From: Candidatus Abyssobacteria bacterium SURF_5
Lineage (GTDB): Bacteria > Abyssobacteria > SURF-5
Direction: 5' to 3'
DNA: 64,000 nucleotides
Assembly: GCA_003598085.1 (NCBI GenBank)
Contig: QZKU01000068.1
Coordinates: 1-64,000, forward strand
Numbering within the stretch: position 1 is the first letter of the stretch; every line of letters starts with the position of its first letter. The translations under genes were made by a program, and so were the position numbers. The notes beneath the pieces are model-generated. The model was not told the DNA's origin, searched no databases, and worked only from the letters and a program-made list of their open reading frames with translations. Positions 35,260 through 44,848 of the stretch are shown here, one piece after another.

Positions 35260-36879
35260 TCATCCTATCCGGGGCAAAATGATCTTGATGCGCGTCCCCT
35301 CGCCCACCCTGCTGTCTACATCAATGGAACCTTTATGGGAAGTTATAATTTTGTGAACGATTGCAAGTCCCAAACCGGTTCCCCTTGGCTTCGTGGTGAA
35401 GAAGGGATCGAAAACTCTGCGTAATTCTTCGGGTGAGATACCGGTGCCCTCGTCCTCTATCGTAATGCGCACCTCCGCTCCTGAACCGGCAGCATCGATT
35501 CGGAGACATCCTCCGGCAGGCATCGCTTCTCTCCCGTTTCGAACCACATTCAGCAACGCTTCCTGCATTTGAGCCCGGTTACCCTTGATTTCGCCAAGAG
35601 CCGGCGGAATAGTGGCATAGATTTGACCATCGCCGTTGAAGAAATTCCTTTGTGCGATTTCCACTACTTCATCTAACAAGGTGTTGATATTGAAATAGCC
35701 GTCCTCATGAATCCGGCCGCTGACGAATTCAAGGAAATCGGATACGATTTTTCCCAGTTGGTCGCATTCCCGGACGACGATCGAAAATAATTGCCTATTC
35801 GAATCTTCAAGTTTCAGATTCTCTGAAAGCTCTTGTACCGCGCCGCGGATGGAAGCGACAGGATTCCTTATTTCATGAGCAAGACCGGCCGATGTCTCCC
35901 CGATCGCCGCCAATCGGTCCGCCCGCCGCAGCCTGTCCTCCATCTGCTTGAGCTCTGTCAGATCGATAAAACTGCCGACCGCTCCCAGAAGCTTTTGGGT
36001 GCTGCTCTTTATTGGAGAGACGGTTACGCCGACAGGGATCGTTTTCCCATCGCCCCGCATAACCGCAATTTCCCGGCTGTTGGATTCCTTTTGTTTCGCT
36101 ATGGCTTCAACAAGCGGATTCGGGACGTCGATTACGGGAAAGATGGTGGATACGTTCTTGCCGACCGCATCCATCCGCTCCCATTTCAGTAAACGCGAGC
36201 CCGCCGGATTCAGATACGTCACCATTTGGTCCCGGTTGATGCTGAGATATCCGCTGGACAGGCTATTGAGAATGCTCTCATGAAACGACTGCAGCAAGCC
36301 GACCCGGTGAGACAGCAACCCGCCCAAAAACGCGGTCAGGTAAAACGCGAAAATTTTCATCCCGGTATCGGCCCAGCGGTGTAAGCCGGACATATTCATC
36401 GCTTTCACCTGGAAGGGGGAGGCCGGTAATACATATCCATGCAATTCCAGCACCATTACAGCCAGGAAAAGAAGGGAACAAATGGTAGCGACGAAAGCGC
36501 TCCAATTGAGCGAAAGCAACAGGCTTGCCGAAAGGATCACGGCCACATTCAGAAAGACGAAGACGCTTGCACTCCCGCCGGTCATCAGCGTGATGGCGCT
36601 GATCAAGACCAGGTCGGCGCACAGAAGGAACAGGGACATCCGCATCGTCGGCGCATAGCCGGCGGCGATAATGCCCGCGACCAGAAAAGATTCGATAAGT
36701 GCAACCGCGAGTATGGCGAACAGGTACGCGGTGCTCAGATCGGTACGGGCACCCGTGCTCACCTGCAAAAACCCGCAGTAGACGGCGACAATCGTTACGA
36801 TAAAAGCCCGCGCCAGCGCAAATCTTTTCAGGATGAGACTGCTCTGCTCCAAATCGGTTTTGAAAGGGTCGATCATCAA
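35260..36879 (-). CDS. pilS: sensor histidine kinase PilS
   Basis: 539 residues: six predicted membrane helices (about 20-190), a PAS domain (about 195-310), HisKA with AHEIRNPVAS (His335) and a HATPase domain (N box VVRNGREAM, G box GTGISPEE, PRGTGLGLAIV). PilS senses pilin in the inner membrane and controls PilR. No clear ribosome site precedes the ATG at 36879, 11 nt after pilT, so translation is probably coupled. Confidence 0.92.
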   Translation of the reverse strand: MMIDPFKTDLEQSSLILKRFALARAFIVTIVAVYCGFLQVSTGARTDLSTAYLFAILAVALIESFLVAGIIAAGYAPTMRMSLFLLCADLVLISAITLMTGGSASVFVFLNVAVILSASLLLSLNWSAFVATICSLLFLAVMVLELHGYVLPASPFQVKAMNMSGLHRWADTGMKIFAFYLTAFLGGLLSHRVGLLQSFHESILNSLSSGYLSINRDQMVTYLNPAGSRLLKWERMDAVGKNVSTIFPVIDVPNPLVEAIAKQKESNSREIAVMRGDGKTIPVGVTVSPIKSSTQKLLGAVGSFIDLTELKQMEDRLRRADRLAAIGETSAGLAHEIRNPVASIRGAVQELSENLKLEDSNRQLFSIVVRECDQLGKIVSDFLEFVSGRIHEDGYFNINTLLDEVVEIAQRNFFNGDGQIYATIPPALGEIKGNRAQMQEALLNVVRNGREAMPAGGCLRIDAAGSGAEVRITIEDEGTGISPEELRRVFDPFFTTKPRGTGLGLAIVHKIITSHKGSIDVDSRVGEGTRIKIILPRIG

Positions 36880-36890
36880 AATTTTCAGGG

Positions 36891-37955
36891 TCAGAATCCC
36901 TTCCCCATCAGCCTCAACAGGTCTTCCTGGTTCGAACTGGCTTCAAGCGCCTGTTCGTACGAGAGCTGGCCGTTCTTGTAGAGTTTATAGAGGGATTGAT
37001 TCATGGTCTGCATTCCCAGGCCGCCTCCCGTGCTGATCGAAGAATAAATCTGGTGCAGTTTTTCTTCCCTGATCAGGCTCCGGATCGCGGTGGTTGCGAC
37101 CATGATCTCCATCGCAAGGACTCTGCCGTTTCCATCCTTGCGCGGAAGAAGTTTTTGCACGATGATCCCTTCCAGAACGAAGGAAAGCTGCGTGCGTACC
37201 TGAACTTGCTGGTGCGGAGGAAACACGTCGACCATTCGGTTGATTGACTGGGTCGCATCATTCGAATGGAGCGTGGCAAAAACGAGATGACCCGTCTCGG
37301 CCACCGTCAGCGCCGCTTCAATCGTTTCCAGGTCGCGCATTTCTCCAATCATGATGACATCCGGGTCCTGTCGCAGAATGTGCTTCAAAGCGGCCGCGAA
37401 TGAGTGCGTATCCGCGTATACTTCACGCTGATTGATGATGCTCATCTTGTGCGAATGCAAATATTCAATGGGATCCTCGATGGTCAGGATATGGCAACGC
37501 TGCTCGAGGTTGATCTTGTTGAGCAGAGCGGCCAGAGTCGTGCTCTTCCCGCTGCCGGTCGGACCGCAAACCAGCACCAGCCCCAGCGGCCGGTCCGCGA
37601 GATCTCGAACGCTTTTGGGAATCCCTAATTCCTCGAAACCCGGAACCTCGTACGGGATTGTCCGGATGGCGGCAGTGACGGAGCCGCGGTCAATAAACAA
37701 ATTGACGCGGAACCGGCTCAATCCTTTGATCCCGAACGACATATCCAGTTCCTTTTCTTTCTCGAACTCCTTTATCTGGCGCTCAGTGAGAATGCTGTAT
37801 GAGAGACTCTTCGTTATTTCCGGAGTAAGTGGCGGCAAGTCCATCGGGTAGAGTTCGCCGTCGATTCGAAGCTGTGGGGGAACTCCAACAACGAGATGAA
37901 GGTCGGAGGCATTATGTTCGATTAAATGCCGGCACAAGTCTTCCAATTGCAGCAT
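36891..37955 (-). CDS. pilT: pilus retraction ATPase PilT
   Basis: 354 residues of usual PilT length. N-terminal PAS-like domain (DLCRHLIEHNASDLHLV), Walker A GPTGSGKSTT, Asp box, Walker B MIGEMRDLETIE, His box, and the C-terminal AIRxLIRE motif (AIRSLIREEKLHQI) essential for retraction. It has its own sigma-54 promoter in the 207-nt gap after pilB. Confidence 0.95.
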   Translation of the reverse strand: MLQLEDLCRHLIEHNASDLHLVVGVPPQLRIDGELYPMDLPPLTPEITKSLSYSILTERQIKEFEKEKELDMSFGIKGLSRFRVNLFIDRGSVTAAIRTIPYEVPGFEELGIPKSVRDLADRPLGLVLVCGPTGSGKSTTLAALLNKINLEQRCHILTIEDPIEYLHSHKMSIINQREVYADTHSFAAALKHILRQDPDVIMIGEMRDLETIEAALTVAETGHLVFATLHSNDATQSINRMVDVFPPHQQVQVRTQLSFVLEGIIVQKLLPRKDGNGRVLAMEIMVATTAIRSLIREEKLHQIYSSISTGGGLGMQTMNQSLYKLYKNGQLSYEQALEASSNQEDLLRLMGKGF

Positions 37956-38089
37956 GTTTTTTCCTTCCAGTTTTCAGGTGGAATCGCCCGCCGCCGAGAC
38001 TGTTTAGGTCCGGTCGTCGGCAATTTTTGTACTCGCCTGATTGCAAAATCGTGAGAATGTATTCCAGAATTTTATCATTGCCCCTTTTG

Positions 38090-38106
38090 AGCAATTCCCA
38101 TGCCAG
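38090..38106 (-). promoter_or_regulatory. sigma-54 promoter upstream of pilT
   Basis: Minus strand CTGGCATGGGAATTGCT: GG and GC are 10 nt apart, with a single mismatch to TGGCACG-N4-TTGCW. The start near 38078 leaves a leader of about 120 nt before pilT, so pilT-pilS-pilR and genes beyond may be expressed separately from pilB. Confidence 0.72.
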
Positions 38107-38162
38107 TTTTTGTAACCGTGCCGAAAAGTGTCAGTTCGAGAGGAAGATACCGATGGCTGGTA

Positions 38163-39878
38163 TTAATCGGGGGCCGTAACCCGTAACCCTTCTTCAAGCG
38201 TCGTGAGGCCGGCCTTCACCTTGTTCAGGGCGACCTGGCGGAGCGTCAGCATCTCGTTCTTGATTCCCGCCGCTTTGATCTCGCTCGAGGGCACGGACTG
38301 CATGATCAGATCTTGTATGTTCTCCCTCACCCGCAAAACTTCGAGAAGTGCAAGTCGTCCGCGATAGCCCGTTTCACCGCAGCGAGCACATCCTTTTCCG
38401 CGGGAAAGAACGACTTTTTCTCCCGGCTTGAATCGAAATTGGGCCCGCTCGAGCACGCGTTCGGGGACTTTGTAATTTTCCCTGCAATCGGGGCAGATTT
38501 TCCGGACCAGTCGCTGGGCGGCGGCCATGAGCAAAGAAGAGGCGATCAGGAACGGCTCCATTCCCATGTCGATGAGCCGCGTGATTGCGCCGGGGGCGTC
38601 ATTCGTGTGCAACGTGCTGAGGACGAGGTGTCCGGTCAGAGCGGCTTTTATTGCGATATCGGCCGTTTCCTCATCGCGGATTTCGCCGACCATTACGATG
38701 TCGGGGTCCTGCCTGAGAATCGATCTGAGGCCGGAAGCGAACGTGAGGCCGATCTCCGGCTTTGCCTGAACTTGATTGATTCCGTGCAACTCATATTCAA
38801 CCGGATCCTCAACGGTTACGATGTTGACATCCATGGTGTTCAGCATGTGAAGCGCCGAGTACAAGGTCGTGGTCTTCCCGCTGCCGGTAGGACCGGTGAT
38901 GAGGATGATGCCGTTGGGCCTGCTCAGACTTTCCCGAAAATCCTGCAGCGGCTGCTCTTCGAAGCCGAGCTTGTCGAGATCGAGCTGCAAGGACCCCTTA
39001 TCCAGAATACGCAGCACCACTTTCTCGCCGAAATACGTGGGAAGCGTTGAAACACGAAAGTCTATTTCACGCCCTTCGAATTTTATTCGGAAGCGGCCGT
39101 CCTGTGGCACGCGCCGCTCCGCGATATCCAGTTCCGAAAGGACCTTGATGCGCGAAACGACTGCCGCCTGCAGCGCCTTTGGGGGCGACTGGTTCTCGCG
39201 AAGCACGCCGTCTATGCGGTAGCGTACTCGCACCTGTCTCTCGAACGGCTCGATATGGATGTCGCTCGCTCCCTGTTTGATGGCATTTACCAGGGTGAGA
39301 TTAACCAGCCGGATGACCGGAGCCTGCTCAACCTCCTTCTTCAGATGGCTGATATCGAGTTCCTGCTGCTCGTCGAGAACCGTGACCACGTCCGCCTGTG
39401 CATCGCGCAAAATATCTTCGAAGTCGTCCAGACTCTGCTGCTTGCCCCCGTAATACTTATCGATTGCGTTTTTCACTTCCGAATCCAGCGCGACAACGGT
39501 CTCAATCTCATATCCGGTAAGCATGCGGACATCGTCGATGGCAACGATGTTGAGCGGATCCGACATGGCGACCGTAAGCGATTTCCCGGTTTTAGCCACC
39601 GGTATCAAGTGATAGCGGCGGGCTATGCCCTCGGACACTTCTCCAATGACTTCGGGCGGGATCTCGTAGCTCTCCACGCGCAGGTGCGGGATGCCAAGCT
39701 GCTCGCTCAAGGTGATAACGATATCTTCCTCGCTTACCAGCCCCGCCTGAATCAGGATAACCACGAGCGGCTGGCCCGTCCGCCTCTGTTCATACAGTGC
39801 CTGAGCCAGTTGCTCTTGAGTTAACAACCGCTCTTCGATCAGGATGTCGCCCAGACGCTTCTTCAATGTCTCCACCAT
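38163..39878 (-). CDS. pilB: pilus extension ATPase PilB
   Basis: 571 residues: MshEN/GspE N-domain (1-150; RLGDILIEERLLTQEQL is the first c-di-GMP-binding-type motif, the second is degenerate), then the GspE ATPase with Walker A GPTGSGKTTT, Walker B MVGEIRDEET and a zinc tetracysteine (CPDC ... CARC). It powers pilus extension. It begins 19 nt after the unusual MshEN-DnaA fusion gene. Confidence 0.95.
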   Translation of the reverse strand: MVETLKKRLGDILIEERLLTQEQLAQALYEQRRTGQPLVVILIQAGLVSEEDIVITLSEQLGIPHLRVESYEIPPEVIGEVSEGIARRYHLIPVAKTGKSLTVAMSDPLNIVAIDDVRMLTGYEIETVVALDSEVKNAIDKYYGGKQQSLDDFEDILRDAQADVVTVLDEQQELDISHLKKEVEQAPVIRLVNLTLVNAIKQGASDIHIEPFERQVRVRYRIDGVLRENQSPPKALQAAVVSRIKVLSELDIAERRVPQDGRFRIKFEGREIDFRVSTLPTYFGEKVVLRILDKGSLQLDLDKLGFEEQPLQDFRESLSRPNGIILITGPTGSGKTTTLYSALHMLNTMDVNIVTVEDPVEYELHGINQVQAKPEIGLTFASGLRSILRQDPDIVMVGEIRDEETADIAIKAALTGHLVLSTLHTNDAPGAITRLIDMGMEPFLIASSLLMAAAQRLVRKICPDCRENYKVPERVLERAQFRFKPGEKVVLSRGKGCARCGETGYRGRLALLEVLRVRENIQDLIMQSVPSSEIKAAGIKNEMLTLRQVALNKVKAGLTTLEEGLRVTAPD

Positions 39879-39897
39879 GCCGTAATTCTTCCTGCTC

Positions 39898-41304
39898 CTA
39901 TGCTTCCACCGGGCGGAACAGGTGCTTCAGGATTTCCTGTGCAAGTTCCACTGAGATTTCATGACCCACGAGCGAAGAGTACGCAAGTAGCTTCTTGAGC
40001 GCCCCCTCGAGTTCCCGAATATTAGAGGGAATAGACTTCGCAAGCAGTTCCAGGACTTCCTCCGGCACCGCCACTCCGGCTGACTCGCTGCGTTGCTGGA
40101 GAATGGTGAGCCGGGTCTGAAAATCGGGCTCTTCCATGCATGCGACTACGCCTCCCTCGAAGCGCGAGATGAGGCGCGATTCCAGCCCCTTGAGCTTCTT
40201 GGGGGGAACGTCGCTGATCAGAATAATCTGCCTTTTCCTGTTATAGATGGCGTTGAAAATATTGAAAAATTCCTCCTGCGCTTTCGTTCGAGCGGAGAGA
40301 AACTGCACGTCGTCCACGATGAGGATATCGAGATTGCTGAACGTCTCGCGGAATTCCTTCATTCGTTCCTGTTCGATTGCCTCTAGCAATTCGTCGATGA
40401 ATTGGCTCGTGGGAATGTAGAAAAGCGAGAGGCTGTTATCACGCCGTATTGCCTCATTTCCGATGGCATTCGAAAGATGCGTCTTGCCCAGCCCGCTGTT
40501 CCCGTAAATGAAAAGCGGGTTGTATTCCGCTCCCGGCGCTTCGGATACCGACTTCGCGAGAGCATAGGTGAAAGAGTTTGCCTCCGCCACCACAAAATTC
40601 TGGAAAATAAACCGCTCCACCAACCCGCGCCTGCACGGAGTCTTGGATTCCGCCGCCCCCTTTTTCTCCTCTGCCGGTTCCTCCTGCGGCTCGCGCCGAG
40701 TGCTTTTGTCTCGAGCGGCGGAGGCGGTGTCCTTTTTAGGCTCTTCGTCGTCCTCGTCCGCCTCTTCCTCCTCCCCCATCTCATCGTGCACCTGCTGATC
40801 CTTGTTCACCTCGGCCCCATAGATGCGCGCGTACAACTCGGAATAATCGGCCCATGAGCACAAGATGGGCTTTATTCGCAACTTCACCTGTTCTTTCACC
40901 GCATCGAGAGCCTCGGTGTCGAGCGGGTTGACCATCGCAACCGTGAGAAGGCTTCCCAATTTGTCGATCGGCAGCAACTTGTAGGTATGGCAGATCTCTG
41001 CCGGAATGAGTTCGGCCGCCTCGGTCCGAACCTGCAGATTAGAGAGCTTGAGGTGCGGAATGCGGCAATGGCGAACGAGGCAACCGATTAATTCCTCTTC
41101 CGTGACGTACCTGAGATCCAGCAAAATCTCACCCAGAAAATGATCTGCCGAGTTCTTCTGACGAATCGCCTCTTCGAGTTCCTGCCGCGTGATCATTTCC
41201 TCGCGAATCAATAATTCGGCAAGCTTTTTATTGGCGTCTTTCAGATGCTTTTTTTTCGGCGGTGCGCCCGGTTTAGCGGCCGGTTTATTTGATGATTTTT
41301 TCAA
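39898..41304 (-). CDS. MshEN domain fused to DnaA-like AAA+ ATPase
   Basis: 468 residues with an unusual architecture. Residues 20-165 form a GspE/MshEN domain like that of PilB (ELLIREEMITRQELEEAI, FLGEILLDLRYVTEEEL). An acidic/charged linker covers 170-225. Residues 227-465 are a DnaA/Hda-type AAA+ domain: Walker A GNSGLGKT (268-275), Walker B DILIVDDVQFL, sensor 1 ILISDVPP, Arg finger SRF (Arg381) and sensor 2 NIRELEGAL (Arg430), all intact. The C-terminal DnaA DNA-binding domain is missing. The start is TTG at 41304 after AAGGGAAACGG. First gene of the pil block, 19 nt before pilB. It is therefore unlikely to be the replication initiator; a pilus- or c-di-GMP-linked ATPase is inferred. 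Confidence 0.85.
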   Translation of the reverse strand: MKKSSNKPAAKPGAPPKKKHLKDANKKLAELLIREEMITRQELEEAIRQKNSADHFLGEILLDLRYVTEEELIGCLVRHCRIPHLKLSNLQVRTEAAELIPAEICHTYKLLPIDKLGSLLTVAMVNPLDTEALDAVKEQVKLRIKPILCSWADYSELYARIYGAEVNKDQQVHDEMGEEEEADEDDEEPKKDTASAARDKSTRREPQEEPAEEKKGAAESKTPCRRGLVERFIFQNFVVAEANSFTYALAKSVSEAPGAEYNPLFIYGNSGLGKTHLSNAIGNEAIRRDNSLSLFYIPTSQFIDELLEAIEQERMKEFRETFSNLDILIVDDVQFLSARTKAQEEFFNIFNAIYNRKRQIILISDVPPKKLKGLESRLISRFEGGVVACMEEPDFQTRLTILQQRSESAGVAVPEEVLELLAKSIPSNIRELEGALKKLLAYSSLVGHEISVELAQEILKHLFRPVEA

Positions 41305-41347
41305 TATTCCGTTTCCCTTTTCAGTTGAATTTCTTCTGTCGCCTGAT

Positions 41348-41376
41348 TTGACTCAACTTTTTGGTTACGATATAAT
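41348..41376 (+). promoter_or_regulatory. sigma-70 promoter of the signalling block
   Basis: TTGACT (41348-41353), 17 nt, TATAAT (41371-41376). The start near 41383 gives a leader of about 55 nt before the kinase ATG at 41439. It sits between the divergent MshEN-DnaA gene and the kinase gene. Confidence 0.75.
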
Positions 41377-41438
41377 TACACCACAATTGATGAGGCCTGT
41401 CCTGGATTAGAAAACAACTTTTTACCGTCGGCTCATTT

Positions 41439-43439
41439 ATGAGAAATTCCTTTGCCAAAGTCGTTCCATCGCGACTGATGGTCGTCGGTTTAGGCACGAC
41501 TTTGGTTGTTTTGTGCCTGGCTGCAATCCTCATGCTGCTGCCCGGACTCATCGGCCGCGAACGCCTCGCCGACAGGCTCGTGGAGGGACTGCAATCCATG
41601 AGCACCTTGGAGGGCGATTTCCCGCTGGATAATCTGGACAGAATCTTATACTCCATCTATCAGTCCAACAAGGCGAACCGTAATTTGTCGTACCTGCGCT
41701 TTGTCGATGTGGGCGACGGTTCCATTTTTACATATGACGATAAAGGTGTCCGAAAACCGGCGGGACGCGTGCAACCTGAAGTCTGGGCCGATCTCATCAA
41801 TAAAGGCAAAGCAGCCAATATTGAGAGCGGCCAGCTTGATATATTCAGATTGGTTTCTCCAGAGCATTCCATTGGTATAAATTTGGGAATCGGCCCCGAT
41901 GTCGCCCAGGAGATCGAGTCCCAGCGCCGCCTTTCCCTCGTAGTGGGAAGCATAATCCTTGCCACAGGGATAGGAATCCTCATCATGATCTGGCAGACCA
42001 GGCAAATAGAGGCGGCAAAAGGTGAACTTGAGCTCGTATTGGCAAACACCCTGGAACCCATCCTGATGGTGGACAATTCTTGCCGCCTCGTGTTCGCGAA
42101 CGAACCCGCGCGAACGCTGTTAGGGCACCCAAAGGGAAAGAAATTCCGCAATCGCCCCCTGCTCTCCCTGATACAAAACGCCGAGAACCGAGAATTTTTC
42201 TCCAGGATGCTTTCAGGGGAAGATAAAGATACAGATATGGACGAGCTAATTACAAATTTTCCCGGTTTCCCTGATAAAGTTACGTTTCGGGCGGGCATGT
42301 TAAATGTTCGAACGGAAGTGGGACGCACCCTCGGAAAACTGCTCGTACTGCGGGATGTGACCCTGGAGAAACGGCTTGAGGACAAGAAGGTCTCTCAAAC
42401 GATTCATGAATTGAAAGGGATGCTGGGGGAAATCAAGGGATATATCCGCCAGGTTCTGGAAACAATGGACGGCGATGCCGATCGAAAACAACGAGCTTTC
42501 CTCAACATCTGCCTCGAAAAGATCGAACGGTGCTACAGTACGGTGGCAACGATGGTCAAATCCATCGTGAGCGCGTTTAAACCGCAGTCGCTGGAGCTGA
42601 GGTTACGCCATTGCGATCTGGTCGACTTGATCCAAACAAATGTCAACGACATTCGCTCTTCTGTGGAAAAGGAAAAAGGGCGCGGGCCGAAAGTGACGCT
42701 GTCAACATCCGACAAGCTCCCCATGGTGTGCTGCGATTCGAATGCCATTTCGAGGGTTCTCATGAATCTTCTGCTGAACGCTGTGCAACATTGCCCCAAT
42801 GGCACCGTAAATGTGTGTGTGGAGGATAAGGGCGAGGTGTTGCAGGTGCTGGTGAAAGACGAAGGCAGCGGAATTCAAAAAGAGGATCTCGAGCGAATTT
42901 TTGAGCCTCATGTCAGCTTCAGGAAAGGCGGCTCGGGCATGGGCCTCTCGATCTGCCGGGATTTCATCAGGGCTCACGGCGGAGAAATTTGGGCCGATTC
43001 CCGAGGCAAAGACAAAGGAAGCACGTTCAGCTTCTTTATACCAAAGTCAAAGCCCGCCGTTTTATCGTCAGACCGCCAGTTCGCGCACAAACTCGAATCC
43101 GCTTGCTGGCGTAAAGGGTATTATCCCGTCATTCTGGAGGATTTTCTCGCGGCCACGCGCAGAATCATTGAGTTAAACCCGAATGCCATCCTCCTGGACC
43201 TCGACATGGAGGATACGATTTCCGGCATGTCGCTGGCCTACCGATTGAGAAAGACCGGCGACACCGCCAAAATTCCCATTATCGCGTTTTCGGCAAACAT
43301 CCCGGAGGCACGATTAGAATTGAGCAGATATGAAGAGCTATCGCTCGAATCGATCTTACCTCGTGACTTCAAGGAAGAAGAGCTCGATTCTGCAGTCGGC
43401 ACTATCGAAGCTTTCTGGTACCTTGCACAGACTTTGTAA
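41439..43439 (+). CDS. hybrid sensor histidine kinase with C-terminal receiver-like domain
   Basis: 666 residues: two membrane helices (about 14-36 and 167-186) flanking a 130-residue extracytoplasmic sensor, a PAS domain (about 195-310), dimerisation/phosphoacceptor helix with HELKGMLGEI (His323; the usual HExxNP is altered), HATPase (NLLLNAVQH, DEGSGI, GGSGMGLSIC) and a receiver-like domain (about 548-660). The receiver keeps the phospho-Asp region ILLDLDMED, but the conserved Lys is Arg (LPRDF), so it may be a poor phosphoacceptor. It is followed after 47 nt by the NtrC-type gene, its likely partner. Confidence 0.85.
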   Translation: MRNSFAKVVPSRLMVVGLGTTLVVLCLAAILMLLPGLIGRERLADRLVEGLQSMSTLEGDFPLDNLDRILYSIYQSNKANRNLSYLRFVDVGDGSIFTYDDKGVRKPAGRVQPEVWADLINKGKAANIESGQLDIFRLVSPEHSIGINLGIGPDVAQEIESQRRLSLVVGSIILATGIGILIMIWQTRQIEAAKGELELVLANTLEPILMVDNSCRLVFANEPARTLLGHPKGKKFRNRPLLSLIQNAENREFFSRMLSGEDKDTDMDELITNFPGFPDKVTFRAGMLNVRTEVGRTLGKLLVLRDVTLEKRLEDKKVSQTIHELKGMLGEIKGYIRQVLETMDGDADRKQRAFLNICLEKIERCYSTVATMVKSIVSAFKPQSLELRLRHCDLVDLIQTNVNDIRSSVEKEKGRGPKVTLSTSDKLPMVCCDSNAISRVLMNLLLNAVQHCPNGTVNVCVEDKGEVLQVLVKDEGSGIQKEDLERIFEPHVSFRKGGSGMGLSICRDFIRAHGGEIWADSRGKDKGSTFSFFIPKSKPAVLSSDRQFAHKLESACWRKGYYPVILEDFLAATRRIIELNPNAILLDLDMEDTISGMSLAYRLRKTGDTAKIPIIAFSANIPEARLELSRYEELSLESILPRDFKEEELDSAVGTIEAFWYLAQTL

Positions 43440-43486
43440 TCCACCGGCTGGCGGTTACGAGATGCCCCACCCAGGGAGAGAGTGAC

Positions 43487-44848
43487 GTGGCGGCAAAAGG
43501 AAATAGAATTCTCATAATCGATGACGAGCCCGATACCGTTCAGAAGATAGTGAATTATCTGAAGAACGAGGATTTTGATGTTACCGTGGCATACGACCGG
43601 CTCGAGGCGACTCGGTTGCTCCGGAAGATGCTGTACGACATCGTTTTCCTGGACTGGGTGTTGGAGAGAGAGATCGGACTCGAAGTCTTGAACGCGCTCC
43701 GCCAGGAGTTCCCGGGACTCGACATCGTGGTCCTGAGCGAGGCCGCCTCCCTCGAAATGGCGGTGCAAGCGGTGAGCCACGGCGCCTATGACATCGTGAA
43801 AAAGGCGCACGAAGATGGCAGCAATGAATGGAAGGTCCCCCCTCGCCTTCCCATCGTCCTGCATAATCTGCTGGCGCGTCGCCAGGAGCGTGAGCTTGTC
43901 AATCAGCAAATGGACGAACAATTCCGCATGATCGGCGAAAGCAACGCCATGCAGAGACTCCGCGAGGAAATCCGCCTCGTCGGTCCCAGCGATTACACTG
44001 TTCTCATCTGCGGAGAAAGCGGAACGGGCAAAGAACTGGTGGCCCGAAATATTTACCGGAACAGCTCCCGCCGCGACGCTCCTTTCGTCCCGGTAAACTG
44101 CAGCGCCCTGACCTCGACTTTGCTGGAATCGGAACTGTTTGGAATCGAAAAACGCGTGGCCACCCAGGTCGATCAGCGAAAGGGTAAGTTCGAGCTCGCG
44201 CATGGAGGCACTCTTTTTCTGGATGAGATCGGCGACCTCAGCTATGAGGCACAGGCAAAGCTTCTGCGCGTTTTAGAAGACAAGACGATAACCCGCGTCG
44301 GCGGCCAAAAAGAAATCAAAGTCGATGTTCGTATCCTTGCAGCAACAAACCGCGACATGGACGCCATGATCGCCGCCGGCAACTTTCGAGAGGACCTGCG
44401 ATACCGCCTCTCCTACCGGATCAACTCCCCCCCACTGCGGGAACACAAAGAGGATATCCAACCCATAGCGGAGTACCTGCTGGAGCAAGCCTGCCGGGAA
44501 CTGCACAAAAAACTTCTCACCATCGACGAAAAAGCTGTGGAACTTCTGAAAAACCATTCATGGCCGGGTAACGTGCGCCAGTTGAAAAACGTCCTGCAGT
44601 GGGCGGCAGTGCGGGTTGAGGATGTCATCACCGCCGACCTGCTCCAAAGAAACGAAGATTTGCAGTCAGCCCCCGCTGCAATGCCGAATTATGCGAGAAT
44701 GACTCTGAAGGAGGCGCAACGGGCATTTGAACGCGACCTGATACTGAAGGTGTTGAATGAAAGTTCGTCCAATCGGGAGGCGGCCCAGAAACTGGGGCTG
44801 GATGAAGGCAATTTCTCCAAAAAATTGAAGGACCTCAATCTCAGGTGA
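43487..44848 (+). CDS. NtrC-type response regulator lacking the GAFTGA loop
   Basis: 453 residues starting at GTG after GGGAGAG. Receiver 1-125 (IIDDEPD, phospho-Asp56 in VFLDWVLE), AAA+ 145-375 with Walker A GESGTGKE (176-183) and Walker B GGTLFLDEIGD, FIS-type HTH 410-453 (SNREAAQKLGLDEGNFSKKL). Where sigma-54 activators read ELFGHxKGAFTGA, this protein reads ELFGIEKRVATQV (residues 223-228 replace GAFTGA). ATP-binding residues and the Arg finger region (FREDLRYRL) remain. It probably cannot engage sigma-54 in the usual way; it may act on sigma-70 promoters like TyrR or modulate PilR. The pilR gene in this window keeps GAFTGA. Confidence 0.88.
   Translation: MAAKGNRILIIDDEPDTVQKIVNYLKNEDFDVTVAYDRLEATRLLRKMLYDIVFLDWVLEREIGLEVLNALRQEFPGLDIVVLSEAASLEMAVQAVSHGAYDIVKKAHEDGSNEWKVPPRLPIVLHNLLARRQERELVNQQMDEQFRMIGESNAMQRLREEIRLVGPSDYTVLICGESGTGKELVARNIYRNSSRRDAPFVPVNCSALTSTLLESELFGIEKRVATQVDQRKGKFELAHGGTLFLDEIGDLSYEAQAKLLRVLEDKTITRVGGQKEIKVDVRILAATNRDMDAMIAAGNFREDLRYRLSYRINSPPLREHKEDIQPIAEYLLEQACRELHKKLLTIDEKAVELLKNHSWPGNVRQLKNVLQWAAVRVEDVITADLLQRNEDLQSAPAAMPNYARMTLKEAQRAFERDLILKVLNESSSNREAAQKLGLDEGNFSKKLKDLNLR

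Noticed and set aside
39898-41304. DnaA-like gene as the chromosomal dnaA/oriC region
   Set aside because: DNA-binding domain IV is missing, an MshEN domain is fused, no DnaA-box cluster or dnaN/gyrB neighbour is seen, and it is embedded in a pil operon.
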